Source of the DNA: Mycolicibacterium austroafricanum | GTDB taxonomy: Bacteria > Actinomycetota > Actinomycetes > Mycobacteriales > Mycobacteriaceae | NCBI RefSeq assembly: GCF_902705885.1 | Contig: NZ_CACSIP010000004.1 | Span: 607 to 64,606, forward strand | Reading direction: 5' to 3' | DNA: 64,000 nucleotides | Part shown: positions 22,327 to 31,300 of the stretch, piece after piece | Position numbering within the stretch: position 1 is the stretch's first letter | Layout of the letters: each line of letters starts with the position of its first letter | The notes under the pieces: generated by a model | What the model was told of the DNA's origin: nothing | Database searches by the model: none | The model's input: the letters and a program-made list of their open reading frames with translations, nothing else | Position numbers and translations under genes: made by a program

Positions 22327-23334
22327 ATGGCCGCACAGTTTCCCGATGCCGACACCATCCGCGCGGCTCTGACGTTGGCCACCCGCGCACCGTCAGTGCA
22401 CAATTCTCAGCCATGGCTCTGGCGGGTCGGACCGCACAGCCTGCACCTCTACGCCGATCGCTCCCTGCACTTGGAGCACACCGATCCCGACCGGCGGGAA
22501 CTCCTCCTCAGTTGCGGTGCCGCCCTCCATCACGGCACCGTCGCGTTGGCGGCGATGGGCTGGCACGCCACCATTCACCGCCTGCCGAATCCCGACGAGC
22601 CGGATCACCTCGCGGCGATCAGCCTGCACCGCCACACAGCCGGTGAGACCGATATCGCGCTCGCCGCCGCGATCTCCAAGAGGCGCACGGATCGACGCAA
22701 CTTCAGCTCGCAACCGGTGGCCCTGGGTGACATCGCATGGATGGGCGCGCGGGTGGCGCGGATGGGTGTGTCGCTGCGTCGTGTCGAGACCACCACCGAC
22801 TTCAAAGCCATTCTGACCCAGGCGATGTGGCAGCATGCGCTCGACTCCGGCTATGCCGACGAGCTCACGATGTGGAGTGGCCGGCACGCGGCGGCCGTCG
22901 GGGTGCCTGCGCGCAATGTCCCGGAAACCGATCCCGCGGCAGCGGTTCCCGCCCGCGTTTTCGCCGGGCCGGCGCTGAGCCAGCCGCCCTGTGCACCTCC
23001 CGCCTATGACAACGGCGTGCTGCTGGCCCTCGGAACCTCCACCGACGACGACATGAGCAGGTTGCGTGCGGGGGAGGCGACAAGCTCGGCGCTGCTGACC
23101 GCGACTGCCAGAGGGTTGGCAACCTGCCTGGTGTCGGAAGTGTTGGAGGTGGCCGAAACGCGCACGATGGTGCGATCGGAGATCTTCGACGATCGGTACG
23201 ACCCGCAGATGCTGATGAGGGTGGGATGGGCGCCGGTCGACGCCGACCCGCTTCCGGCCACGCCTCGGCGGCCGATCAACGAGAGGCTGACCCGGCTCGA
23301 CGGATCACCGTTCGACGGCCCCGAGGACGAGTAG
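22327..23334 (+). CDS. acg: Acg-family (nitroreductase-fold) protein
   Basis: 335 residues (Rv2032/Acg 331). Seen: LTLATRAPSVHNSQPWLWRV at the N-terminus, LLSCGAALHHGTVALAAMGW, SKRRTDRRNFS, the mid-protein lid region TMWSGRHAAAVGVPARNVPE, and MLMRVGWAP near the C-terminus. This is the two-half Acg family, which binds FMN but buries it under a lid and lacks ordinary nitroreductase activity in studied members. Paralogues Rv2032, Rv3127 and Rv3131 are in the DosR regulon. GGAGG lies ~12 nt before the ATG. Confidence 0.87.
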   Translation: MAAQFPDADTIRAALTLATRAPSVHNSQPWLWRVGPHSLHLYADRSLHLEHTDPDRRELLLSCGAALHHGTVALAAMGWHATIHRLPNPDEPDHLAAISLHRHTAGETDIALAAAISKRRTDRRNFSSQPVALGDIAWMGARVARMGVSLRRVETTTDFKAILTQAMWQHALDSGYADELTMWSGRHAAAVGVPARNVPETDPAAAVPARVFAGPALSQPPCAPPAYDNGVLLALGTSTDDDMSRLRAGEATSSALLTATARGLATCLVSEVLEVAETRTMVRSEIFDDRYDPQMLMRVGWAPVDADPLPATPRRPINERLTRLDGSPFDGPEDE

Positions 23335-23346
23335 CGCGCGACACCC

Positions 23347-24207
23347 CTAGTTCTTGATGGCCGTCACCAGGAGATACTCGGCGGAATATGCCGTGTGGTC
23401 CTGCTCCGAGGCTTCGTTCCAGGTCTCCAGCAGCGTCAGGAAGTCGCGGTCCAGGGCCGCGGTCCGCTCCGCGTCCGCCTCATTGAACCGGTAGGTGGCG
23501 ATGGTGGGACCGTAGTTGGCTTTCCAGTACTCCCGGAACTGCAGCGCAGTCGGGCAGTGATCCATCACCACGGTCTCGCGGCGCAGTGTCAGGTCGGTCA
23601 CGCTGTCGCCGAACAACTCTCGCACGTGGTTCTCCTCGCCCCACATCGGCGCCGGTGTTGCTTCCGGTGGCGGCGGGGGAGCATAGGGCTTCATCGTGGC
23701 GAACAGGTGGCCGATGAACCCTTCGGGCGTCCAGTTGATCATCCCGATGGTGCCTCCCGGGCGGACCACCCGCACGATCTCATCGGCAGTGGCCTGGTGG
23801 TGAGGCGCGAACATGGCCCCGACACTCGACAGGACGACGTCGAAACTGCTGTCGTCGAACGGCAGCGCTTCCACATCGGCTTCGATCCAGTCGAGTTCCA
23901 CTCCGCGTCGCGCGGCGATGCTGCGGCCCGCCTCGAACAGTTCGGGCGTCAGGTCACTGGCGGTCACGGTCGCCCCCGCTTCGGCCGCGGGGATGGCGGC
24001 ATTGCCCGAGCCCGCTGCCACATCCAGCACCCGCTGTCCGGGCCGGATGCCGCAGGCCTGGACCAGGCGCGGCCCGAGCTCCGGAATCAGGTCCGCGGCC
24101 ACCGCCGGGTAGTCGCCCGACGCCCACAGCGCCCGGTGTTTGGCTTTGAGTGCGCGATCGGCATCCTGGTCAGGCTGCGAGACAGGTGCGGCGTCGGACG
24201 TGCTCAT
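23347..24207 (-). CDS. Class I SAM-dependent methyltransferase
   Basis: 286 residues from ATG 24207, preceded by AAGGAG at good spacing. Motif I is VLDVAAGSGNAAIPAAEAGA; acidic loop VTASDLTPEL; motif near DWIEADVEALPFDDSSFDVVLSSVG; then GGTIGMINWTPEGF. It belongs to the UbiE/Methyltransf_11-like group, whose small-molecule substrates vary. The 3' end faces the acg gene with a 12-nt gap. It is upstream of and divergent from an uncharacterised gene pair. Confidence 0.85.
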   Translation of the reverse strand: MSTSDAAPVSQPDQDADRALKAKHRALWASGDYPAVAADLIPELGPRLVQACGIRPGQRVLDVAAGSGNAAIPAAEAGATVTASDLTPELFEAGRSIAARRGVELDWIEADVEALPFDDSSFDVVLSSVGAMFAPHHQATADEIVRVVRPGGTIGMINWTPEGFIGHLFATMKPYAPPPPPEATPAPMWGEENHVRELFGDSVTDLTLRRETVVMDHCPTALQFREYWKANYGPTIATYRFNEADAERTAALDRDFLTLLETWNEASEQDHTAYSAEYLLVTAIKN

Positions 24208-24337
24208 CGACCTTCTCCTTCGACCACCGACGGGCGGCGCCTGTGAATGATAGCGACAAAATGCTTCACCACCAGGCGAAACAGTCAAATTCAAGCCCGT
24301 TCGGTTTGATCTTGGACCGCAGCGGTATACGTCGCGC

Positions 24338-25045
24338 ATGAGAGCTTCCGAAATCGTCGGCGCGCCGTTCGAATTGGGTGCTGCGATCCGTCATCGCCGG
24401 TTGTTCCATCCGGCGGGAGTGCTGGCCAATGGCGCCATCGAGCGAGTCAGTGGCCCCGGCGAGGGGTTGCCCGTCGAGTCGGGGCCCGTGGTGGGCAGGG
24501 TGTCCAAAGCGGTCGGTGTCCCGGGCAGTTTGCCCGACGCGGCCGGTGTGGCGTGGCGGATGCCGCCTGCCGCGCCCGGCGCCTGCCCGTGGGACGTCCT
24601 GCTGGTTACCGCGGGGGTGGGTGATGCGTCGATCCTGCCCAACCGGATGCTGCTGCGGCCGGTCACCTCCTGGTCCGACGCGCTGTACTCCAGCCTGATG
24701 CCCGTGAGCTACCACGACCAGCTGTGGTGGATCCGTGCCCGCCTCACCTCGCCGGGGAGCACGCCCGGGCTGTCCCTGGACACCGTCGTCGACGCCATCG
24801 GACGCGGCGGCCTGCAGTTCGACATCGAACAGGCCTGTGGCGCGGCGCCCTACCAGTCGTTGGCCCGGCTGCGACTCACCGAGATCCTCCCGGCGGCCGA
24901 AGGCCCGGACGACGACATCGCGTTCGATCCGGTGCGCAACAGCGCCGAGGGGGTGCAGCTGTGGCCGGAATGGTTGCTTCGGCTCAGGCGCCTGGCGTAC
25001 CGCAGCAGCCGTGAAGGACGCTACGCGGGAATGGCGCAGCGATGA
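24338..25045 (+). CDS. Conserved actinobacterial protein of unknown function
   Basis: 235 residues, not firmly recognised. Seen: FHPAGVLANGAIERV, GRVSKAVGVPGSLPDAAGVAWRMP and WDVLLVTAGVG. These vaguely recall catalase-like folds (VGRFSRAxGLPxPLPD...), but no haem ligand or catalytic His can be assigned. No signal peptide or membrane span. The stop overlaps the next gene (ATGA), so the pair is probably co-translated with the SRPBCC protein. In other mycobacteria such proteins carry only weak annotations. Confidence 0.6.
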   Translation: MRASEIVGAPFELGAAIRHRRLFHPAGVLANGAIERVSGPGEGLPVESGPVVGRVSKAVGVPGSLPDAAGVAWRMPPAAPGACPWDVLLVTAGVGDASILPNRMLLRPVTSWSDALYSSLMPVSYHDQLWWIRARLTSPGSTPGLSLDTVVDAIGRGGLQFDIEQACGAAPYQSLARLRLTEILPAAEGPDDDIAFDPVRNSAEGVQLWPEWLLRLRRLAYRSSREGRYAGMAQR

Positions 25046-25521
25046 CCTCCGAAGCGCAGAACTCGTTGACGGTGACCCGGGAGACGTCGGCTTCGGTGCA
25101 ACGGGTCTGGGACCTGCTCGCCGACGGCTGGACCTACAGCCAATGGGTGGTGGGCAACAGCAGGATGCGGGCGGTGGACCGGGACTGGCCGGCACCGGGG
25201 AGTCAGATCCACCATTCCATCGGCCTGTGGCCACTGGTCATCAACGACACCACCACCGTCGAGAAGTGCACGCCGCTCGAAGAACTCGTGCTGCTGGCCA
25301 AGACCAGGCCGTTCGGTGCCGCACGGATCACGATGCGGCTTTCCCCGACCCCCACCGGATGCCGGATCGAGATGGCGGAGGTCCCTGCCGGCGTGCCGCT
25401 GAAATGGCTGCCCGATTCGGTCGGGCTCGCTGCGGCGTGGCCCAGGAATCGCGAATGTACCTGGAGGTTGGCGTCTCTCGCGGAACGCCGCGACCTCGAG
25501 ACCGCCGACCAGGAAGGTTAG
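25042..25521 (+). CDS. SRPBCC family protein
   Basis: 159 residues. Typical SRPBCC opening (LTVTRETSASVQRVWDLLADGWTYSQWVVG) and beta-sheet core (TTTVEKCTPLEELVLLAKTRPFGAARITMRLSP). Ligand-binding fold without a recognisable active site. It overlaps the preceding unknown gene by 4 nt (ATGA); a shared role in binding or modifying a hydrophobic small molecule is inference. Confidence 0.78.
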   Translation: MTSEAQNSLTVTRETSASVQRVWDLLADGWTYSQWVVGNSRMRAVDRDWPAPGSQIHHSIGLWPLVINDTTTVEKCTPLEELVLLAKTRPFGAARITMRLSPTPTGCRIEMAEVPAGVPLKWLPDSVGLAAAWPRNRECTWRLASLAERRDLETADQEG

Positions 25522-25643
25522 TCATCGGATTTCCCCCACAACAGCAAGATGTACCCGGACTGCAGTCGGCGATGAGCCCGGTGCCCGACTGCGGTGAAGC
25601 CACCTACCGCGACCGACCCGTTCTCTAGGCTCCCGCCGTCGAG

Positions 25644-27161
25644 TCAGCCGCTCATCTTCTCGGCCGAGGGCGTCAGTCCCCGGGTGGCCGGGCCCTCCAG
25701 CAGCTCGCCGTCGGGCGCGAAGCGCGAGCCGTGCAACGGACATTCCCAGGCCTGATCGGCGTCGTTCCATCGCACCACGCCACCGAGGTGCGGGCACACC
25801 GGCGACGTGGTGTGCGCGACACCGTCGACGACGCTGTCGGCATGCATACGCCATGGCGGACCACTGACCGCGCCCCCGTCGTCGGACAGCTCAGAACGGC
25901 TGAGCCACGGACTCACCCAGCCTTTCGCCAGGTTGAACCCGACCTCCAGATTGGCCTGCAGCGCCGTGGGTACCCCCGCCAGTTCGCCGGTCCGCCAGCT
26001 GGCGAAGGCGGCAGACCAGTCCATTCGGCCGCCCAGTATCCGGCTGGTCAGCGCCAGTGCCGCAGCAATGCCGTTCGTCATCCCCCATTTGTCGAACCCT
26101 GTTGCCACATAGATGCTTTCGCTGCCCGGCAGGATCGGTCCGACGTAGGGAAGCTCGTCGACAGGGGTGTAGTCCTGCGCAGACCAGAAATGGGTCTGCA
26201 CGGCGCCGGGGTAGTGGAGTCGGGTCCAGCGGGTCAGTTCCTCGATGCTGCGGGACGGCGAGTCGGCGCGGCCGACGGTGTGTCCGGCGCCACCGACGAC
26301 GAGTTTGTCACCGCCGGCGCTCGGTGCGTAGCGCAGCGAGCGCGTCGGGGAATCGACCGACAGGAACATCGGTCGGGTCACGTCGCCGGGCACGTCGAAA
26401 GCCAGGCAGTAGGAGCGCTCGGGTTTGACCCGCGCGAAGAACCCGCCCCGGTCGAGGATCGGTATGCCGGTGGCGAGGATGCACCGCTGCGCGGCGATGC
26501 GGACCTTCCGGGGACGGCGCGCATCATCGGTCGACACCCGCACGTCGACACGCACCGGGCCGCGACCCGACACCGAATGCACCCGGGCACCGCAGATGAT
26601 CGAGCCGCCGTGGCTTTCCAGCTCGGCCGCGAGGCTCTGCAGCAGTGGCACCGGGTCGATCTGCGCCTGATCGGCAAGGCGGACACCACCGCAATAGGGG
26701 AACGGAACGTCGGCATCGGCGCACCAGCTGACATCGAGGCCCGCCGCACGACCGGCGGCGAGTTCGTCTTCGGCGGTGCTGACACCGTCGGGTGATTGGG
26801 CGTAGCTGAAGGCATCCTGGTGCTGCACGTCCAGGCCGTGCTCGTCGCAGTACCGCAGCAGCCAGTCCTGGCCCTCTTTGTTCCCGGTGGCGTACGCGCG
26901 CAACACGTCGTCGCCATGTTTGGCCGCGATCCGGGACAGCTTGGTGCCCTGCAGCAGGCTCACCTTCCCGGTGGTGTTGCCCGTCGCGCCGGCCCCGACG
27001 TAGCGGGCCTCCAGCACCACGACGCGCTTGCCGGCCCTGGCCAACAGGGCCGCGGTGGTCAGGCCGGTGATGCCGGCGCCGACCACCACCACGTCGGCGC
27101 TCTGGGGAACATCGGGTCGAGAAGAGGAATCCGCGCGCCCCGTCAGCCACAAAGAAGTCAT
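25644..27161 (-). CDS. FAD-dependent oxidoreductase (DAO type) with C-terminal Rieske [2Fe-2S] domain
   Basis: 505 residues. N-terminal Rossmann motif VVVVGAGITGLTTAALLARAGKRVVVLEA, then the DAO fold to ~residue 385 (GATGNTTGKVSLLQG, ATGFDKWGMTNG). The C-terminal Rieske domain has both ligand pairs: CPHLGG and CPLHGS. This composite plan is widespread in actinobacteria and cyanobacteria; the substrate is unknown. It stands alone on the minus strand, divergent from the PAS-ANTAR gene. Confidence 0.85.
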   Translation of the reverse strand: MTSLWLTGRADSSSRPDVPQSADVVVVGAGITGLTTAALLARAGKRVVVLEARYVGAGATGNTTGKVSLLQGTKLSRIAAKHGDDVLRAYATGNKEGQDWLLRYCDEHGLDVQHQDAFSYAQSPDGVSTAEDELAAGRAAGLDVSWCADADVPFPYCGGVRLADQAQIDPVPLLQSLAAELESHGGSIICGARVHSVSGRGPVRVDVRVSTDDARRPRKVRIAAQRCILATGIPILDRGGFFARVKPERSYCLAFDVPGDVTRPMFLSVDSPTRSLRYAPSAGGDKLVVGGAGHTVGRADSPSRSIEELTRWTRLHYPGAVQTHFWSAQDYTPVDELPYVGPILPGSESIYVATGFDKWGMTNGIAAALALTSRILGGRMDWSAAFASWRTGELAGVPTALQANLEVGFNLAKGWVSPWLSRSELSDDGGAVSGPPWRMHADSVVDGVAHTTSPVCPHLGGVVRWNDADQAWECPLHGSRFAPDGELLEGPATRGLTPSAEKMSG

Positions 27162-27260
27162 GTCGGCGCGATACCCCGCAGCGGCACCGCCAAACGCCTA
27201 CCTCGCCGATTGGGTTCGCGAAAACACCTGCGATGACCAGCACGATGTCAAGATGAGCGG

Positions 27261-27935
27261 GTGTCGGACACGTCAAACCCCGAACCGGACGCTTCCGGTG
27301 ACGGACTCCAGCGACTGCGGGTCGGCGGTTTCCGCTTCTGGTTCGTCGGTCAGCGGTGGGAGTGGTCGGACGAAGTCGCGCGCATGCACGGATACGAACC
27401 GGGGACCGTCACCCCGACCACCGAGTTGCTGCTGTCGCACAAACACCCCGACGACCGCCGCCCGGTGCAGGACCTGCTCGACCATGCCCTGCATTTCGAC
27501 GGGTCGTTCTCCAGCCGGCACCGCTTCATCGACACCGGCGGGGCCGAGCACACCGTGATCGTGCTGGCCGATCGGATGGTCGACGGCAGCGGAGCGGTGA
27601 TCGGCACCGACGGTTATTACGTCGACCTGACCCTGAACTTCGAGCAGGTACGCCAGGAGGCGCTCACCGGCACGCTGTCAGACGTCTTCGACGCGCGGGC
27701 GGCCATCGAGCAGGCGAAGGGGGCGCTCATGCTGGTCTATCGCATCGATGCCGACGAGGCGTTCGAACTCCTGCAGTGGCGTTCGCAGCATTCGAACACC
27801 AAGCTGCGCCTGCTGGCGACCCAGATCGTCGCCGAACTCGGAAACCTCAGCTTCGATCCGCAGAATCTGCGCGGGCAGTTCGATCATCTACTGCTCACTG
27901 CCCACGAGCGGGTTCCCGGTCGCAGCTGCACATAG
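27261..27935 (+). CDS. PAS-ANTAR RNA-binding antiterminator-type regulator
   Basis: 224 residues from a GTG. A PAS-like domain (~20-125: FRFWFVGQRWEWSDEVARMHGYEPGTV, HPDDRRPVQDLL) is followed by an ANTAR helical bundle (~140-200: RAAIEQAKGALMLVYRIDADEAFELLQWRSQHSNTKLRLLA). ANTAR domains bind paired hairpins in nascent RNA and block termination. The PAS part probably senses a small molecule or redox state. It is encoded just ahead of a STAS protein and a phosphatase/kinase hybrid, so it may be part of the same signalling unit. Confidence 0.87.
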   Translation: MSDTSNPEPDASGDGLQRLRVGGFRFWFVGQRWEWSDEVARMHGYEPGTVTPTTELLLSHKHPDDRRPVQDLLDHALHFDGSFSSRHRFIDTGGAEHTVIVLADRMVDGSGAVIGTDGYYVDLTLNFEQVRQEALTGTLSDVFDARAAIEQAKGALMLVYRIDADEAFELLQWRSQHSNTKLRLLATQIVAELGNLSFDPQNLRGQFDHLLLTAHERVPGRSCT

Positions 27936-28017
27936 CGCGGGCCGAGGAATGCAGGGGTGTGTCCGGGACACTGATCGGGTAACCCGCCGAGAGTGACGGT
28001 GACAAGAGGATGCGCAC

Positions 28018-28368
28018 GTGGGACTGGATGTACGGCAGGAGGTTTGTGATGCGGCGGTGGTGGTGTCTGCCGGTGGGCACGTCGATTCGGTGACCGTCGA
28101 CGCGTTCCAGACCTCGCTGCAGGCCGCCCTCGACGTCGCCGCAACCCATTCGGCCAAGAAATTGGTCATCGAACTCGAAGACCTGAGCTACTTCGGCAGC
28201 GCGGGGCTGAACGCCGTGCTGGCCTGCCACGAGCGCGGTGCGGCCGACGGTGTGGCGGTGCGGGTGGTAGCCGTCAACCCGATGGTGGTGCGGCCCCTGC
28301 AGATCACCAAGCTCGACTCCGTGATCCGGCCCTACCCGTCGGTCGGCGCCGCGATCGACGGTGGCTGA
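28018..28368 (+). CDS. STAS-domain anti-sigma factor antagonist
   Basis: 116 residues from GTG 28018. STAS fold: VVVSAGGHVDSVTVDAFQTSLQAAL, then LVIELEDLSYFGSAGLNAVLA. The Ser in GSAG is the expected phosphorylation site of the RsbV/SpoIIAA type. The final codons overlap the start of the 1383-residue hybrid, which carries the matching phosphatase and anti-sigma kinase domains. Inferred partner-switching substrate. Confidence 0.85.
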   Translation: MGLDVRQEVCDAAVVVSAGGHVDSVTVDAFQTSLQAALDVAATHSAKKLVIELEDLSYFGSAGLNAVLACHERGAADGVAVRVVAVNPMVVRPLQITKLDSVIRPYPSVGAAIDGG

Positions 28369-31300
28369 CGTGGATTCAGCCAGCGCCGCCTCGGCTGCGT
28401 TGTTCGCATCAGGCGGTGACGTCGGCCGCGACCACGCGCAGGTCGACTGGGCCGCCACTGCGCTCGGTCCACCCCAGGGCTGGCCGCAAAGTCTTCAGAC
28501 AGCCGTCAGCATCCTGCTCTCCTCCCGGTTTCCGATGTGGATGGCGTGGGGCCCTGACCTGACGTTCTTCTGCAACGACGCCTATCGCCGCGACACCCTG
28601 GGACAGAAGTACCCCTGGGCGCTCGGCCGTCCCGCCCGGGAGGTGTGGGCGGAGATCTGGAAGGACATCGAGCCGCGCATCAACCAGGTGCTGTCCACCG
28701 GAGAGGCCACCTGGGACACGTCGCTGCTGCTGTTCCTGCAGCGCTCCGGATATCCCGAGGAGACCTACCACACCTTCTCGTACAGTCCGCTGCGCGACGA
28801 CGACGAACAGGTCGTCGGCATGCTGTGCGTGGTCAGCGAGGACACCCAGCAGGTGATCGGGGAGCGGCGGATGGCCACGCTGCGGGACCTGGGATCCGAC
28901 CCCAGCGTGGTGCGCAACGAAAGTGAGATCCTCAATTTCTCCGATCGCCAGCTGAGCCAGAACCTGGCGGACCTGCCCTTCACGCTGACCTACCTGTTCG
29001 ACGACGTGGGGGATGCGGTCCTGGCCGGCGCCACCGGGCTCGTCCGCGGGCATCCGGCAGCCCCGCCGACCCAGTCCGCGACGGGCGAGGCGTTGTGGCC
29101 GATGCAGGCCGCGGCGCGCGGGGAAACCGTGCTGGTGGACCTCGACACGCCGGAGTACGTCGGGGTGCCGAGCGGGGACTGGCCCGAAGCGCCGATGGAG
29201 GCGCTGGTGGTACCGCTGCTGCAGCAGGGCGGCTCGCCCAGTGGGTTCCTGGTGGCCGCGCTGAACCGGTACCGCCCCCTCGACGACGCGTACCGCGGGT
29301 TCGTCACCCTGGTCGCCGGTCATATCGCGGCCGGACTCGGTCTGGCTCGCAGTTACCGGGTCCAGCAGCGGCGGGCCGACGAACTCGCCGAGCTGGACCG
29401 GGCGAAGACGGCGTTCTTCTCCAACATCAGCCACGAATTCCGTACTCCGTTGACATTGATCCTCGACCCGGTGGCCGAACTCCGGCAGGCCGAGGACGTC
29501 GGCGACCGGACCCGCCGGGAACTCGATGTGGTGTGGCGCAACGGCCTTCGTCTCACCAAGCTCGTCAACACCCTGCTCGAGTTCTCCCGCATCGAAGCCG
29601 GGCGCACGCAGGCGCGCTACGAACCGGTCGATGTCGGCGCCACCACCGCCGAACTGGCCAGCGTGTTCCGTTCGGCCGTGGACCGGGCCGGGCTGGCGCT
29701 GGTGGTCGACTGCCCGTCACTGGACCAGCCGGTGTACCTGGACCGCGACATGTGGGAGAAGGTGGTCTTCAACCTGCTGTCGAATGCGTTGAAGTTCACC
29801 TTCGAGGGCACCATCTCGGTCGGGGTGCGGCGTGAGGCAGACGAGGCGGTGATCACGTTCGCCGACACCGGGATCGGCGTGCCCGCCGCGGAGATACCCC
29901 GGCTGTTCGAGCGGTTCCACCGGATCGAGAACGCGCGGGCACGGTCGAATGAGGGAAGTGGCATCGGGCTGGCGCTGGTCCAGGAGCTGGTGGCGCTGCA
30001 CGGCGGCACCATCGCCGCGGAGAGCGCCGAAGGGGTGGGCACCACGTTCACCGTCCGGCTGCCGTTCGGCGTGGCGCATCTGCCCCCGGATGCGGTCGTA
30101 GCGACTCCGCTGGTGGGCAGAGCGGGCACCACTGCGGAGACGTATGTGCAGGAGGCGCTGCGCTGGATGCCTGCCGACGCTGAACGGGCTGACGTCGCGC
30201 CCCCGCCGCCCGCCCGCCCGGCAGTCGGCGCCGCAGAGCATCCGGCGCGGGTGCTGATCGCCGATGACAACGCCGACATGCGCGACTATCTGGCTCGTCT
30301 GCTACGTGCAGACGGCTATGCGGTCGATGCCGTGGGCGACGGCCGGCAGGCGTTGGATGCGATCCGCGACAGCCCGCCCGACATCGTGATCAGCGATGTG
30401 ATGATGCCGCGGTTGGACGGCCTGGAGTTGGTCGCCGCCCTGCGCGCCGACCGCCGCACCTCCGCCGTGCCGGTGTTGTTGCTGTCCGCCCGTGCGGGTC
30501 AGGAGGCGTCCATCGGTGGTCTGCAGGCCGGCGCCGACGACTATCTCGTCAAGCCGTTCGCTGCGGCGGAACTGCTTGCGCGGGTGCGCGCCAACGTCGA
30601 GCTCGCGCGGCTGCGCAATCACCATGCGCGGTGGCGTACCGCGCTGGTCGAATCGCTGCAGGAGGGATTTTTCGTCTGCGACGAGCACGGCGCGGTCATC
30701 GAGATCAACGCGGCGTTCACCGAGATCCTCGGCTTCGACACCGACGGGCTGCCCTATGAACCGCCTTTCCCGTGGTGGCCTCCGCGCGACAGCGATTCCG
30801 CGGCCCACCGGCGGGCGGTGGAAGCGCTCGACCGGCTGCTCGAGCAGCCGAAGGGAAGCCTGCGGGACATCCCCGTCATCCATCGGGACGGCCGTCGCCG
30901 CTGGGTGAGCGCGAACTTCAACCACACCGCTGATCCCGACACCGGCCGCCGAGTCACGGTCGGGACCATGCGCGACGTCACCGCAGAGCGGTACGCCGGA
31001 CAGCGCGAGACCGCGCTGGCGGCGCTCAACGAGCGGCTCGTCCAGGCCACCACCGTCGACGACGCGGTCCTCGGGGCGGCCGAGGCGTTGCGCGGGGTCT
31101 GGGACGCCGAACGGGTGGACGTCGCAGTCTTCCCCACCCATGCCGCCGCCGGTTCCCCCGTCCCGCACCTCGTCTGTGCCGGCGCCGAGTCGGCGGGCTG
31201 GGACGCGCTGCCCGCGCGCACCCGGCAGGCGATCACCGCACTGTGCGACGGCGATCTGCTGGTGCCCGACCACCGGGGCCCGGGTACCACCGGTATCGCC

